DNA of 16,351 nt from SIG299 sp964632165 (GTDB lineage Bacteria; Bacillota; Clostridia; Lachnospirales; Lachnospiraceae), in assembly GCA_964632165.1 (NCBI GenBank), contig CAZWCZ010000036.1, forward strand, positions 1 through 16,351. The letters run 5' to 3'. Positions 7,873-14,746 of this stretch are shown here, piece after piece. Position 1 is the first letter of the stretch; each line of letters begins with the position of its first letter. The position numbers and the translations under genes are program-made. The notes below the pieces were generated by a model. The model saw nothing but the letters and a program-made list of their open reading frames with translations. It searched no databases and was not told the origin of the DNA.

Positions 7873-9048
7873 ATGTATAAAGCATTTTTGATTAAGTATG
7901 GAGAAATCGGTTTAAAGGGAAAAAACCGCCATGTGTTTGAAAATATTTTAAAGGATCAGGTACAATATCATCTTGATAAACTGGGAAATTTTGAGGTTTC
8001 CAGAGAACAGGGAAGGATTTTTGTTTCCTGTCCGGAGGAATATGATTATGATGAGACAGTGGCAGAATTACAGAAAGTATTTGGCGTTGCCGGAATTTGT
8101 CCGGTCGTTGTGGTTGACAGTACTGACTGGGATACGGTAACAGAGGCTGCACTTGAGTATGTAGATCAATTCTATGAGAAAAAGGACTTTACCTTTAAAG
8201 TGGAGGCAAAGCGTGCTGATAAGCGCTATCCTGTTACTTCGCCTGAAATGTGCCGCAAACTTGGAGAATCCATGCTTCATAGGTTTGAAACGTTAAAAGT
8301 AGATGTGCATGAACCACAGGTACGTGTTTATGTGGAAGTAAGGACAAAATCTTATATTTATTCTCATATTATTCCGGGACCGGGCGGAATGCCGGTAGGT
8401 TCCGGCGGAAAGGCAATGCTCCTTCTTTCCGGTGGTATTGACAGCCCTGTTGCAGGATATATGATCGCCAAGAGAGGAGTGGCGCTGGAAGCAACGTATT
8501 TCCATGCACCGCCTTATACAAGCGAAAGAGCAAAACAGAAGGTGATCGACCTTGCAAAGATCATCAGTGCCTATACAGGACCGATCAAACTGCATATTGT
8601 TAACTTTACGGATATCCAGTTATATATCTATGAGCAGTGTCCGCATGAGCAGCTGACGATCATCATGCGCCGCTATATGATGAAGATTGCAGAAAAGCTG
8701 GCAAAGGACGGAAAATGTGAAGGACTGGTAACGGGCGAAAGCATCGGTCAGGTAGCAAGTCAGACGATGAAGAGTCTGATGGCAACGAATGCGGTATGTA
8801 CACTTCCGGTATACCGCCCACTGATCGCGTTTGATAAGCAGGATATTGTAACGGTTTCCGAAAAGATCAAGACCTACGCAACATCAATTCTTCCTTATGA
8901 AGACTGCTGTACAATTTTTGTGGCAAAGCATCCGGTAACGCATCCGGTATTATCCGTGATCGAGCAGTCAGAGACGCACCTGGAAGAAAAGATCGATGAG
9001 CTGATGGAAGAAGCATTCCGCACGATCGAGGTCGTGACAGTCGGATAA
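7873..9048 (+). CDS. thiI: tRNA 4-thiouridine synthase ThiI
   Basis: A 391-residue enzyme that adenylates U8 of tRNA and receives sulfur to make s4U; in many bacteria it also supplies the thiazole pathway. The N-terminal ferredoxin-like region (KAFLIKYGEIGLKGKNR) and a THUMP domain (ending near residue 170) lead into the PP-loop pyrophosphatase domain with SGGIDSP from residue 186. The conserved LPYEDCCTIFVAKHP provides the catalytic Cys region. The protein stops soon after this, so it lacks the C-terminal rhodanese domain of the E. coli enzyme, as usual in Gram-positives where the desulfurase donates sulfur directly. GAGGG lies 6 nt before ATG. It has its own promoter and is followed by the convergent HPr-like gene. 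Confidence 0.96.
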   Translation: MYKAFLIKYGEIGLKGKNRHVFENILKDQVQYHLDKLGNFEVSREQGRIFVSCPEEYDYDETVAELQKVFGVAGICPVVVVDSTDWDTVTEAALEYVDQFYEKKDFTFKVEAKRADKRYPVTSPEMCRKLGESMLHRFETLKVDVHEPQVRVYVEVRTKSYIYSHIIPGPGGMPVGSGGKAMLLLSGGIDSPVAGYMIAKRGVALEATYFHAPPYTSERAKQKVIDLAKIISAYTGPIKLHIVNFTDIQLYIYEQCPHEQLTIIMRRYMMKIAEKLAKDGKCEGLVTGESIGQVASQTMKSLMATNAVCTLPVYRPLIAFDKQDIVTVSEKIKTYATSILPYEDCCTIFVAKHPVTHPVLSVIEQSETHLEEKIDELMEEAFRTIEVVTVG

Positions 9049-9055
9049 GAAATAA

Positions 9056-9093
9056 GGGAAAAGAAAAAAGAGAATCTCGCTTGCGAGATTCTC
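9056..9093 (-). terminator. Rho-independent terminator of the HPr-like gene
   Basis: GAGAATCTCGC (9070-9080) and GCGAGATTCTC (9083-9093) form a perfect 11-bp stem (effectively 10 bp with a 4-nt loop). Read on the - strand, the stem is followed at once by TTTTTTCTTTT (9069 downward), a classic intrinsic terminator for the gene ending at 9121. On the + strand the stem is preceded by the A-tract and followed by CCCC, so it would be a poor terminator for thiI, although the hairpin could protect the thiI mRNA 3' end. Confidence 0.85.
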
Positions 9094-9120
9094 CCCATGT
9101 AACAAATACCTTTTTCCGAT

Positions 9121-9354
9121 CTATTCTACAACATAAGGTGCTAATGCACTGAGAATAGAATCAACTGCTTCGTCATTATGTATGGTCAGCTCGATTGGCT
9201 TGGATAAGTCAAGGCTGAAGATACCCATAATGGACTTTGCATCGATTACGTATCTTCCGGAGATTAAGTCAAAATCGGAATCAAACTTTGAGATGACATT
9301 GACAAAAGCTTTTACCTTGTCGATGGAATCCAAAGAAATCTTAACAGTTGTCAT
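9121..9354 (-). CDS. HPr-like protein lacking the active-site histidine
   Basis: A 77-residue single-domain protein of the HPr fold. The C-terminal half matches HPr clearly: ISKFDSDFDL, then AKSIMGIFSLDLSKPIELTI, with Ser41 in the position of HPr Ser46, the HPr kinase site. Aligning without gaps from Ser46 back puts Ser10 where HPr has His15 and Asp12 where it has Arg17; the GLHARPA signature is replaced by DSIDKVK. It therefore cannot act as a normal PTS phosphocarrier. A role as a regulator, comparable in logic to Bacillus Crh (Gln15, Ser46), is inference. The start ATG at 9354 has a perfect AAGGAGG 7 nt upstream; a longer reading from 9384 would place that SD inside the gene. It is the only - strand gene, with its own promoter and terminator. 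No PTS gene is nearby. Confidence 0.88.
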   Translation of the reverse strand: MTTVKISLDSIDKVKAFVNVISKFDSDFDLISGRYVIDAKSIMGIFSLDLSKPIELTIHNDEAVDSILSALAPYVVE

Positions 9355-9361
9355 GGCGGAT

Positions 9362-9368
9362 CCTCCTT
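9362..9368 (-). promoter_or_regulatory. Consensus Shine-Dalgarno of the HPr-like gene
   Basis: On the - strand AAGGAGG lies 7 nt before ATG 9354. This decides the start and suggests high translation of this small protein. Confidence 0.85.
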
Positions 9369-9383
9369 GTTTTATTTTACACA

Positions 9384-9415
9384 TTTATACTACTTCTTTT
9401 TAGTATAAAAATCAA
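9384..9415 (-). promoter_or_regulatory. Putative promoter with overlapping dyad for the HPr-like gene
   Basis: On the - strand TTGATT (9415-9410), a 17-nt spacer and TAGTAT (9392-9387) form a 4/6 plus 4/6 sigma-A match. The predicted start is near 9380, about 25 nt before the ATG and upstream of the AAGGAGG. A perfect 9-bp inverted repeat, TTTATACTA (9384-9392) and TAGTATAAA (9401-9409) with an 8-nt loop, covers the -10 and spacer, so it could be an operator. AT-richness raises the risk of coincidence. The rest of the 129-bp divergent gap holds no convincing + strand promoter for mtaB that I can defend. Confidence 0.4.
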
Positions 9416-9483
9416 TAGACAATGTTTATAAATTTGCATAGGAATCGTCGGACGAAAGTGTGAAAATTGTAAAGGTGTAAAAA

Positions 9484-10839
9484 ATGATAAAAGATAAGAA
9501 AGTGGCATTTTTAACGTTAGGATGCAAGGTAAATTCTTATGAGACAGAAGCGATGCAGGCACTGCTTGTAAAAGCCGGAGCCATTCTTACGGAGTTTCAT
9601 GACACGGCAGATATTTATGTGGTCAACACATGCTCTGTTACCAACATGGCAGACCGGAAGTCGAGGCAGATGCTGCATAAAGCAAAAAAACAGAATCCGA
9701 AAGCAGTGATCGCTGCAGCCGGGTGTTATGCACAGACGGCGGATGTGGAGTCACTGAAAGAAACGGGAATCGATGTGATCATCGGAAATAATCAAAAGAA
9801 AGAGATCGTTTCTATTTTGGAAGATTATATGGCCGGAAAAGAAAATGAACGGCTGGACATCGGAAACGAAACAGAGTATGAGACACTGAGCCTGGATACT
9901 CAGGTAGAACATACAAGAGCATACATTAAGATCCAGGATGGCTGTAATCAGTTTTGCAGTTACTGTATCATCCCTTATGCGCGGGGCAGGATCCGTTCCA
10001 GAAAGCAGGAAGATGTAGTGCAGGAAGCAGAACGTCTGGCAGCATCCGGTTACCGGGAGATCGTGCTGACCGGGATTCATCTGTCTTCCTATGGGCAGCC
10101 TGCAAAAGAGGGTAGCCGGCCGCTTTTAGAGCTGATCAGACAATTAAATGATATTCCGGGAATCCGGAGAATCCGTCTTGGTTCGTTGGAACCGCGTATC
10201 ATTACGGAAGATTTTGTCAAAACTTTAGTCAGACAGGAAAAAGTGTGTCCGCATTTTCATTTATCTTTGCAGAGTGGCAGTGATACGGTATTAAGGCGGA
10301 TGAATCGCAAGTATACAACAGAAGAATATGCAGCCAGTGTGGAACTTTTGAAAAAGTATTATGAAGAACCGGCGATCACGACAGACATTATCGTAGGTTT
10401 TCCGCAGGAAACGAAAGAAGAATTTGAAGAAACACTTGCTTTTGCAGAGAGGATCGGATTTTCTAAAATACATGTTTTTAAATATTCCAGACGAAAAGGA
10501 ACTGTTGCAGACCGTATGAGCGGACAGATCCCGGAGCAGGAAAAGACAGAGCGCAGTGAACTGCTTTTAAAGAAAGAGGAGGCACTCGGTCGGGCTTACC
10601 GGGAAAAGGAAATTGCTACCGTTCAAAGAGTTTTGTTTGAAGAAAGCAGTGTTGTGGATGGAAAAGTATGCCAGGTAGGGTATAACGAACGTTATGTACG
10701 TATCGCGGTAGAAACACAGGAAGATTATTCCAATCGGTTTATGGATGTGTGGATTACCGGGCAGGCACAGGAAGAAGAGACCTTATTTGGTGAGGCAGGA
10801 GGAAACAATGAACGAAATCAACAAGACACAGTTTTTTAG
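9484..10839 (+). CDS. mtaB: tRNA t6A37 methylthiotransferase MtaB
   Basis: A 451-residue radical-SAM methylthiotransferase that converts t6A37 to ms2t6A in tRNAs reading ANN codons. The N-terminal MTTase domain supplies three cluster cysteines: Cys14 in LGCKVNSYE, Cys50 in NTCSVTN and Cys81 in AGCYAQ. The radical-SAM cluster motif is CNQFCSYC (Cys154, 158, 161) followed by IIPYARGRIRSR. A TRAM-like RNA-binding domain occupies the last ~65 residues. LGCKVNSYE and overall length match MtaB (YqeV) rather than MiaB or RimO; that distinction is by family knowledge. AAGGTG precedes ATG 9484. The last 32 nt overlap ireB in another frame, so its C-terminal GNNERNQQDTVF is shaped by the ireB start region. 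Confidence 0.95.
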   Translation: MIKDKKVAFLTLGCKVNSYETEAMQALLVKAGAILTEFHDTADIYVVNTCSVTNMADRKSRQMLHKAKKQNPKAVIAAAGCYAQTADVESLKETGIDVIIGNNQKKEIVSILEDYMAGKENERLDIGNETEYETLSLDTQVEHTRAYIKIQDGCNQFCSYCIIPYARGRIRSRKQEDVVQEAERLAASGYREIVLTGIHLSSYGQPAKEGSRPLLELIRQLNDIPGIRRIRLGSLEPRIITEDFVKTLVRQEKVCPHFHLSLQSGSDTVLRRMNRKYTTEEYAASVELLKKYYEEPAITTDIIVGFPQETKEEFEETLAFAERIGFSKIHVFKYSRRKGTVADRMSGQIPEQEKTERSELLLKKEEALGRAYREKEIATVQRVLFEESSVVDGKVCQVGYNERYVRIAVETQEDYSNRFMDVWITGQAQEEETLFGEAGGNNERNQQDTVF

Positions 10840-11065
10840 GGTACAGAAAGAAAACCAGCCGGTAGTAAAGGATGTTATTGACAGTGTATATGAAGCACTC
10901 AGTGAGCAGGGATACAATCCGATCAATCAGATCGTAGGCTATGTCATGTCAGGGGATCCGACCTATATTACAAGCCATAATGGTGCACGCAGCCTGATCA
11001 TGAAAGTAGAACGTGATGAAATTGTCGAAGAGCTGTTAAGAGATTATATCCGGCATCATTTTTAG
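10808..11065 (+). CDS. ireB: IreB family regulatory phosphoprotein (UPF0297)
   Basis: An 85-residue soluble protein of the UPF0297 family (YrzL in Bacillus). The family core is clear: EQGYNPINQIVGYVMSGDPTYITSHNGAR and ERDEIVEELLRDYI. In Enterococcus faecalis IreB is phosphorylated on N-terminal threonines by the PASTA kinase IreK and affects cephalosporin tolerance. Here one N-terminal Thr (Thr7, in NKTQFF) is visible, so phosphorylation is possible but unproven; no kinase or phosphatase gene is in the window. Start ATG 10808 has AGGAGG about 5 nt upstream, lying within the mtaB coding sequence. It is followed after 11 nt by ruvX, the classical yrzL-yrrK-yrzB order. Confidence 0.93.
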   Translation: MNEINKTQFFRVQKENQPVVKDVIDSVYEALSEQGYNPINQIVGYVMSGDPTYITSHNGARSLIMKVERDEIVEELLRDYIRHHF

Positions 11066-11076
11066 GAGAACAGAAC

Positions 11077-11532
11077 ATGAGGATCATGGGATTGGATTAT
11101 GGTTCTGTAACGGTCGGAGTTGCCATCAGTGATGAACTGCTGCTCACGGCACAGGGAATTGAAACCATACGCAGAAAACAGGAAAATCAATTACGAAAAA
11201 CATTTCAGCGGATTGAAGAGCTGATCCGGGAATACCGGGTAGAACAGATTGTCCTCGGGTATCCGAAGAACATGGATAATTCAATCGGGGAACGTGCGCA
11301 GAAGTCAGAGGAATTCAAAAAGGATCTGGAACGGCGAACAGGACTTCCGGTTGTGCTATGGGATGAACGGCTGACTACGGTGGCCGCACATCGTGTGCTG
11401 GATGCCGGAGCAGTAGGGTTGAAACAGAAGATGCAGGTAGTGGATAAGCTGGCTGCCGTGTTCATTCTTCAAGGATATTTGGACTATCTGGCAAACAAGA
11501 AAGCAATGGAAGGAAATACAGAACATGAATAA
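11077..11532 (+). CDS. ruvX: Putative pre-16S rRNA nuclease YqgF/RuvX
   Basis: A 151-residue RNase H-fold protein of the YqgF/RuvX family. Motifs include GLDYGSVTVGVAISD with catalytic Asp7, LGYPKNMDNSIGERAQ, the acidic DERLTTVAAHRVL and VDKLAAVFILQGYLD near the C-terminus. In E. coli the orthologue processes the 5' end of 16S rRNA precursor; a Holliday-junction role has been suggested from fold similarity. AGGAGA overlaps the ireB stop, 7 nt before ATG. The stop overlaps the start of the next gene by 8 nt, so the three small genes are probably translationally coupled. Confidence 0.95.
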   Translation: MRIMGLDYGSVTVGVAISDELLLTAQGIETIRRKQENQLRKTFQRIEELIREYRVEQIVLGYPKNMDNSIGERAQKSEEFKKDLERRTGLPVVLWDERLTTVAAHRVLDAGAVGLKQKMQVVDKLAAVFILQGYLDYLANKKAMEGNTEHE

Positions 11533-11806
11533 AGAACAGGAAACGATAGTAAATTTTACAACAGAGGACGGAGATGTTGCAGCACTTCGTGTAATAGAAG
11601 AAACAAAGATCAATGGCATAAAATATCTTCTTGTCGTAGATGAGATCGAAGGAGAAGAAGAGGAAGCACTGATCTTGAAGGAAGTATCAGAAGAAACTGC
11701 GGAAGAAGCATGCTATGATATTGTAGATGACGAAAAGGAACTGGCAGCGGTTGCCGCTATTTTTGAGGAATTATTAGATGACCTTGAATTGGTGACACAG
11801 GAGTAA
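11525..11806 (+). CDS. DUF1292 (YrzB-like) small acidic protein
   Basis: A 93-residue very acidic protein of the DUF1292 family. It shows VNFTTEDGDVAALRVIEETKI, GIKYLLVVDE, a run of Glu/Asp, and a C-terminal ELAAVAAIFEELLDDLEL helix. The conserved place after ireB and ruvX identifies it as the YrzB equivalent. Its biochemical function is unknown to me. The start overlaps ruvX by 8 nt and the SD-like GGAAGG is ~12 nt upstream, so coupling to ruvX translation is likely. It ends 16 nt before the RNase J start. Confidence 0.9.
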   Translation: MNKEQETIVNFTTEDGDVAALRVIEETKINGIKYLLVVDEIEGEEEEALILKEVSEETAEEACYDIVDDEKELAAVAAIFEELLDDLELVTQE

Positions 11807-11811
11807 GGAAC

Positions 11812-11817
11812 GGAGGG
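11812..11817 (+). promoter_or_regulatory. Shine-Dalgarno fixing the TTG start of rnj
   Basis: GGAGGG lies 5 nt upstream of TTG 11823, whereas the first in-frame ATG (11865) has no SD-like sequence. This favours the TTG start and therefore the longer basic N-terminus. Confidence 0.65.
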
Positions 11818-11822
11818 AAAAT

Positions 11823-13643
11823 TTGAGAGCAAAAAAGAGTTCAACGAAGGAAGAAGTAGTTGAAATGACAAAAGGAAAAGCTGTAAATAAGAAAGAAAAG
11901 GAAGATAAGACAGAAAAAGTAAGCGGAAAAGGAAGAGGAAAAGCAAAACCTAAGGCAAAAGCGGAAAAGAAAGTTCCGGAAGCACCACTGCATGGAGTGA
12001 AGATCATTCCATTGGGCGGCTTAGAGCAGATCGGAATGAACATTACAGCGTATGAATATGAAGACAATATTATTGTGGTAGACTGCGGACTGGCATTTCC
12101 TGCAGAAGACATGCTTGGTATCGACCTGGTAATCCCGGATGTGACTTATTTAAAGGACAACATCGAGAAGGTAAAAGGATTCGTGATCACGCATGCACAC
12201 GAAGATCATATCGGTGCACTTCCTTATATTTTGCCGCAGGTCAATGTGCCAATCTACGCAACAAAGCTTACGATGGGCATCATTGAAAATAAGCTGAAAG
12301 AGCATAATCTCTTAAAACAGACAAAACGGAAAGTAATCAAACACGGACAGTCGGTAAATCTTGGATGTTTCCGTGTGGAATTTATCCGTACAAATCACAG
12401 CATTGCGGATTCGGCAGCATTTGCCATTTATACACCGGTTGGAACCATTGTGCACACAGGTGACTTTAAGATCGATTATACCCCGGTATTCGGCGACGCT
12501 TTTGATTTACAGCGTTTTGGGGAGATTGGGAAAAAAGGAGTGCTTGCCCTGTTAGCTGACTCTACCAATGTAGAGCGTCCGGGCTATACCATGTCAGAGC
12601 GTACGGTTGGGAAGACATTTGACAACCTGTTCGCTGAAAACGTAAGCCACCGCATTATCGTGGCCACGTTTGCTTCTAATGTAGACCGCGTGCAGCAGAT
12701 CATCAATTCTGCGATCAAGTACGGAAGAAAAGTAGTGATCGAGGGACGGAGTATGGTCAATATCATCACTACTGCTTCAGAACTTGGATATATCAATATT
12801 CCAGAGGGGATTTTGATCGATATTGAACAGATAAAAAACTATCCGCCGGAAAAGCTGGTATTGATCACGACAGGAAGCCAGGGAGAAGCTATGGCAGCGT
12901 TGTCAAGAATGGCAGCGAATGTGCACAGAAAGGTTGCCATTGTACCGGGAGATACGGTCATTTTAAGTTCTACACCGATTCCGGGAAATGAAAAGCAGGT
13001 ATCAAAAGTAATCAATGAGCTTTCCATGAAGGGAGCAAAGGTTATTTTTCAGGATACACATGTGTCCGGACATGCCTGCCAGGAAGAGCTGAAATTGATT
13101 TATGCTTTGACAAAGCCAAAGTATGCAATCCCGGTGCACGGGGAATATCGGCATATGGTGCGTCATGCAGAGCTAGCACAGGAAATGGGTGTGGATAAGG
13201 AACGTGTATTTATCCTTTCTCCGGGGGATGTGCTTGAGATGGAAGCGGACCGTGCCAAAGTGGTAGATAAAGTAACCGCACAAGGAATCCTGGTAGACGG
13301 ACTTGGTGTCGGTGATGTCGGAAATATCGTGTTGCGTGATCGTCAGCAGCTTTCGGAAAACGGTCTGCTGATCGTTGTTGTGACATTACAGAAATATACC
13401 AATTATATTCTGTCGGGTCCGGATATTGTTTCCAGAGGATTTGTTTACGTGCGCGAGTCTGAAGATCTGTTTGAAGAAGCAAAAACAGTAGTAGAAGATA
13501 CACTGGATAAATGTCTGAACCGCAATGGTTCGGATTGGGGAAGAATGAAGAATCTCATCAAAGATTCCCTGGGTGACTTTGTATGGAAGAAAACGAAGAG
13601 ACGTCCGATGATTCTTCCAATCATTGTGGAAGTAGATGCATAA
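11823..13643 (+). CDS. rnj: Ribonuclease J
   Basis: A 606-residue metallo-beta-lactamase/beta-CASP ribonuclease with 5'-3' exonuclease and endonuclease activity on mRNA and rRNA, by family. Core motifs are KIIPLGGLEQIGMN, the metal-binding HAHEDH at residues 124-129, HTGDFKID, the beta-CASP stretch with LADSTNVERPG and TTGSQGEAMAALSRMA, and VHGEYRH. A C-terminal dimerisation domain follows. The start codon is TTG, chosen by its SD. Residues 1-55 form a low-complexity Lys/Glu-rich extension (KAKPKAKAEKK-like) not found in the Bacillus enzymes, so the protein is about 50 residues longer than the usual ~555. Only one paralogue is visible here, so I do not choose between rnjA and rnjB. RNase J is inserted between DUF1292 and the MltG-like gene compared with the Bacillus order. 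Confidence 0.96.
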   Translation: MRAKKSSTKEEVVEMTKGKAVNKKEKEDKTEKVSGKGRGKAKPKAKAEKKVPEAPLHGVKIIPLGGLEQIGMNITAYEYEDNIIVVDCGLAFPAEDMLGIDLVIPDVTYLKDNIEKVKGFVITHAHEDHIGALPYILPQVNVPIYATKLTMGIIENKLKEHNLLKQTKRKVIKHGQSVNLGCFRVEFIRTNHSIADSAAFAIYTPVGTIVHTGDFKIDYTPVFGDAFDLQRFGEIGKKGVLALLADSTNVERPGYTMSERTVGKTFDNLFAENVSHRIIVATFASNVDRVQQIINSAIKYGRKVVIEGRSMVNIITTASELGYINIPEGILIDIEQIKNYPPEKLVLITTGSQGEAMAALSRMAANVHRKVAIVPGDTVILSSTPIPGNEKQVSKVINELSMKGAKVIFQDTHVSGHACQEELKLIYALTKPKYAIPVHGEYRHMVRHAELAQEMGVDKERVFILSPGDVLEMEADRAKVVDKVTAQGILVDGLGVGDVGNIVLRDRQQLSENGLLIVVVTLQKYTNYILSGPDIVSRGFVYVRESEDLFEEAKTVVEDTLDKCLNRNGSDWGRMKNLIKDSLGDFVWKKTKRRPMILPIIVEVDA

Positions 13644-13660
13644 AGAAAGGAAGTGGGACT

Positions 13661-14065
13661 ATGGCGCAGAAAGAATCTGCTACAAAAATCGTAATGGATA
13701 TTTTGGGATTTATCCTGCATCTGTTGCTGAATATCGTATTCTACGCCATTGTTATCTTCGCTGTTTATAAAGTGGGGATAACGGCAAAGGATTTCTGCTT
13801 TCAGGTATTCGGTGATACAACGATGGATGCAGAGCCGGGAATCAATGTAGAAATTGATATAAAAAAAGGAGCTTCCACTATGGAAGTGGCGACTGCACTG
13901 GAGATGAACCGGGTAATTCCAAACCGTTATTCCTTTTATTTAAAAGTACAATTGATGAATTATAAGATTTTGGCGGGAAAGTATGTATTAAATACTTCCA
14001 TGACGTATGACGAAATTTTAGAACAGATTACGAATGCCGCCAATGCAATCAAAGAGGAGGGCTAG
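13661..14065 (+). CDS. Short MltG/YceG-like membrane protein, LysM-like domain only
   Basis: A 134-residue protein. A short cytoplasmic N-terminus leads to one membrane segment (residues ~14-35, LGFILHLLLNIVFYAIVIFA), a linker, and residues ~60-125 that resemble the LysM-like subdomain of MltG: IKKGASTMEVATALE, VIPNRYSFYLKVQLM, LAGKYVLNTSMTYDEILEQI. It then stops with AIKEEG. The catalytic YceG domain, with the Glu that cuts glycan strands in the full ~340-residue enzyme, is absent. It lies where B. subtilis has yrrL (mltG), just before trmR, so it is likely an orthologous reduced form. It could recognise peptidoglycan or bind division partners without cutting; that is inference. I chose ATG 13661 with GAAAGGAAGTGGG upstream. 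No leftover catalytic sequence follows, so it is not a fresh frameshift. Confidence 0.8.
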   Translation: MAQKESATKIVMDILGFILHLLLNIVFYAIVIFAVYKVGITAKDFCFQVFGDTTMDAEPGINVEIDIKKGASTMEVATALEMNRVIPNRYSFYLKVQLMNYKILAGKYVLNTSMTYDEILEQITNAANAIKEEG

Positions 14066-14072
14066 GGCAAGG

Positions 14073-14723
14073 ATGATCGTAGAACCTAGAATGGTGGAAT
14101 ATCTGAATTCCCTGGAAACGGAACTTCCGGAACATTTAAGAAAGTTGGAAGAATATGCTCTGCAGCATGAAGTTCCAATCATTCGGAAGGAAGCACAAAG
14201 CTTTCTGAGGCTTTTATTGGAATTGAAAAAACCAAGGAGAATTCTGGAGGTGGGAACGGCAATTGGCTTTTCCGCCTCTTTCCTGTGTGAATACATGCCG
14301 ACGGAATGCAGACTGACAACAATCGAAAAAGTACCGATGCGTATTGTGGAAGCCGAAAAAAATCTTGCAGCGTTAAAAAGGAGCAGTGACATTACATTTT
14401 TGACCGGGGATGCACAGGAAGTGTTGCAGACACTCAGAGAAAACGGCGAAACATACGATTTCATTTTTATGGATGCTGCAAAAGCACAGTATATGAGTTT
14501 TCTTCAGAACATTTTGCCGATGATGGAGCAGGGTGCATTGCTGATCACGGACAATGTGCTGCAGGAAGGCTCCATTATGGAATCCAAATATTCGATCACC
14601 AGGAGAGACCGTACCATTCATATGAGAATGAGGGAATACTTGTACGAATTAAAACATAATGATGCTATGACCACTTCTATTGTTGCAGTAGGAGACGGGA
14701 TGGCACTGAGCGTAAAACGCTGA
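14073..14723 (+). CDS. trmR: tRNA 5-hydroxyuridine methyltransferase TrmR
   Basis: A 216-residue class I SAM-dependent O-methyltransferase (YrrM family). The SAM motif is ILEVGTAIGFSA (Glu59-Gly65), followed by TTIEK, the metal-binding region FIFMDAAKAQY (Asp134) and LLITDNVL. In B. subtilis YrrM is TrmR, which methylates ho5U34 to 5-methoxyuridine in wobble position of tRNAs. The next gene is a U32 protein that would make the ho5U substrate, supporting this specific role over a generic catechol-type methyltransferase. ATG 14073 is preferred; AGGAGG sits 12 nt upstream, inside the end of the MltG-like gene. An upstream in-frame ATG (14034) would add an Arg-rich leader and overlap that gene. 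Confidence 0.9.
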   Translation: MIVEPRMVEYLNSLETELPEHLRKLEEYALQHEVPIIRKEAQSFLRLLLELKKPRRILEVGTAIGFSASFLCEYMPTECRLTTIEKVPMRIVEAEKNLAALKRSSDITFLTGDAQEVLQTLRENGETYDFIFMDAAKAQYMSFLQNILPMMEQGALLITDNVLQEGSIMESKYSITRRDRTIHMRMREYLYELKHNDAMTTSIVAVGDGMALSVKR

Positions 14724-14727
14724 GTGC
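14703..14727 (+). other. Imperfect hairpin spanning the trmR stop codon
   Basis: GCACTGAGCGT (14703-14713) and ACGCTGAGTGC (14717-14727) pair over 11 positions with a single central G-G mismatch and a 3-nt A loop. It overlaps the trmR stop and ends before the AAAGGAG of trhP. There is no following U-tract, so it is not an intrinsic terminator; it may affect coupling or mRNA processing. Confidence 0.45.
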
Positions 14728-14746
14728 ATGGAAAGGAGAACCAGAT

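Noticed and set aside
9070..9093. The hairpin after thiI as a + strand terminator
   Set aside because: Downstream of the stem on the + strand is CCCCATG with no U-tract; the T-run is on the - strand, so it belongs to the HPr-like gene.
9416..9444. A + strand promoter for mtaB (TAGACA, 17 nt, TAGGAA)
   Set aside because: The -10 matches only about three of six positions; too weak to list as a feature, although mtaB must be transcribed from somewhere in this divergent gap or from read-through of thiI.
11865..11867. ATG 11865 as the RNase J start
   Set aside because: No SD-like sequence precedes it, whereas TTG 11823 has GGAGGG 5 nt upstream.
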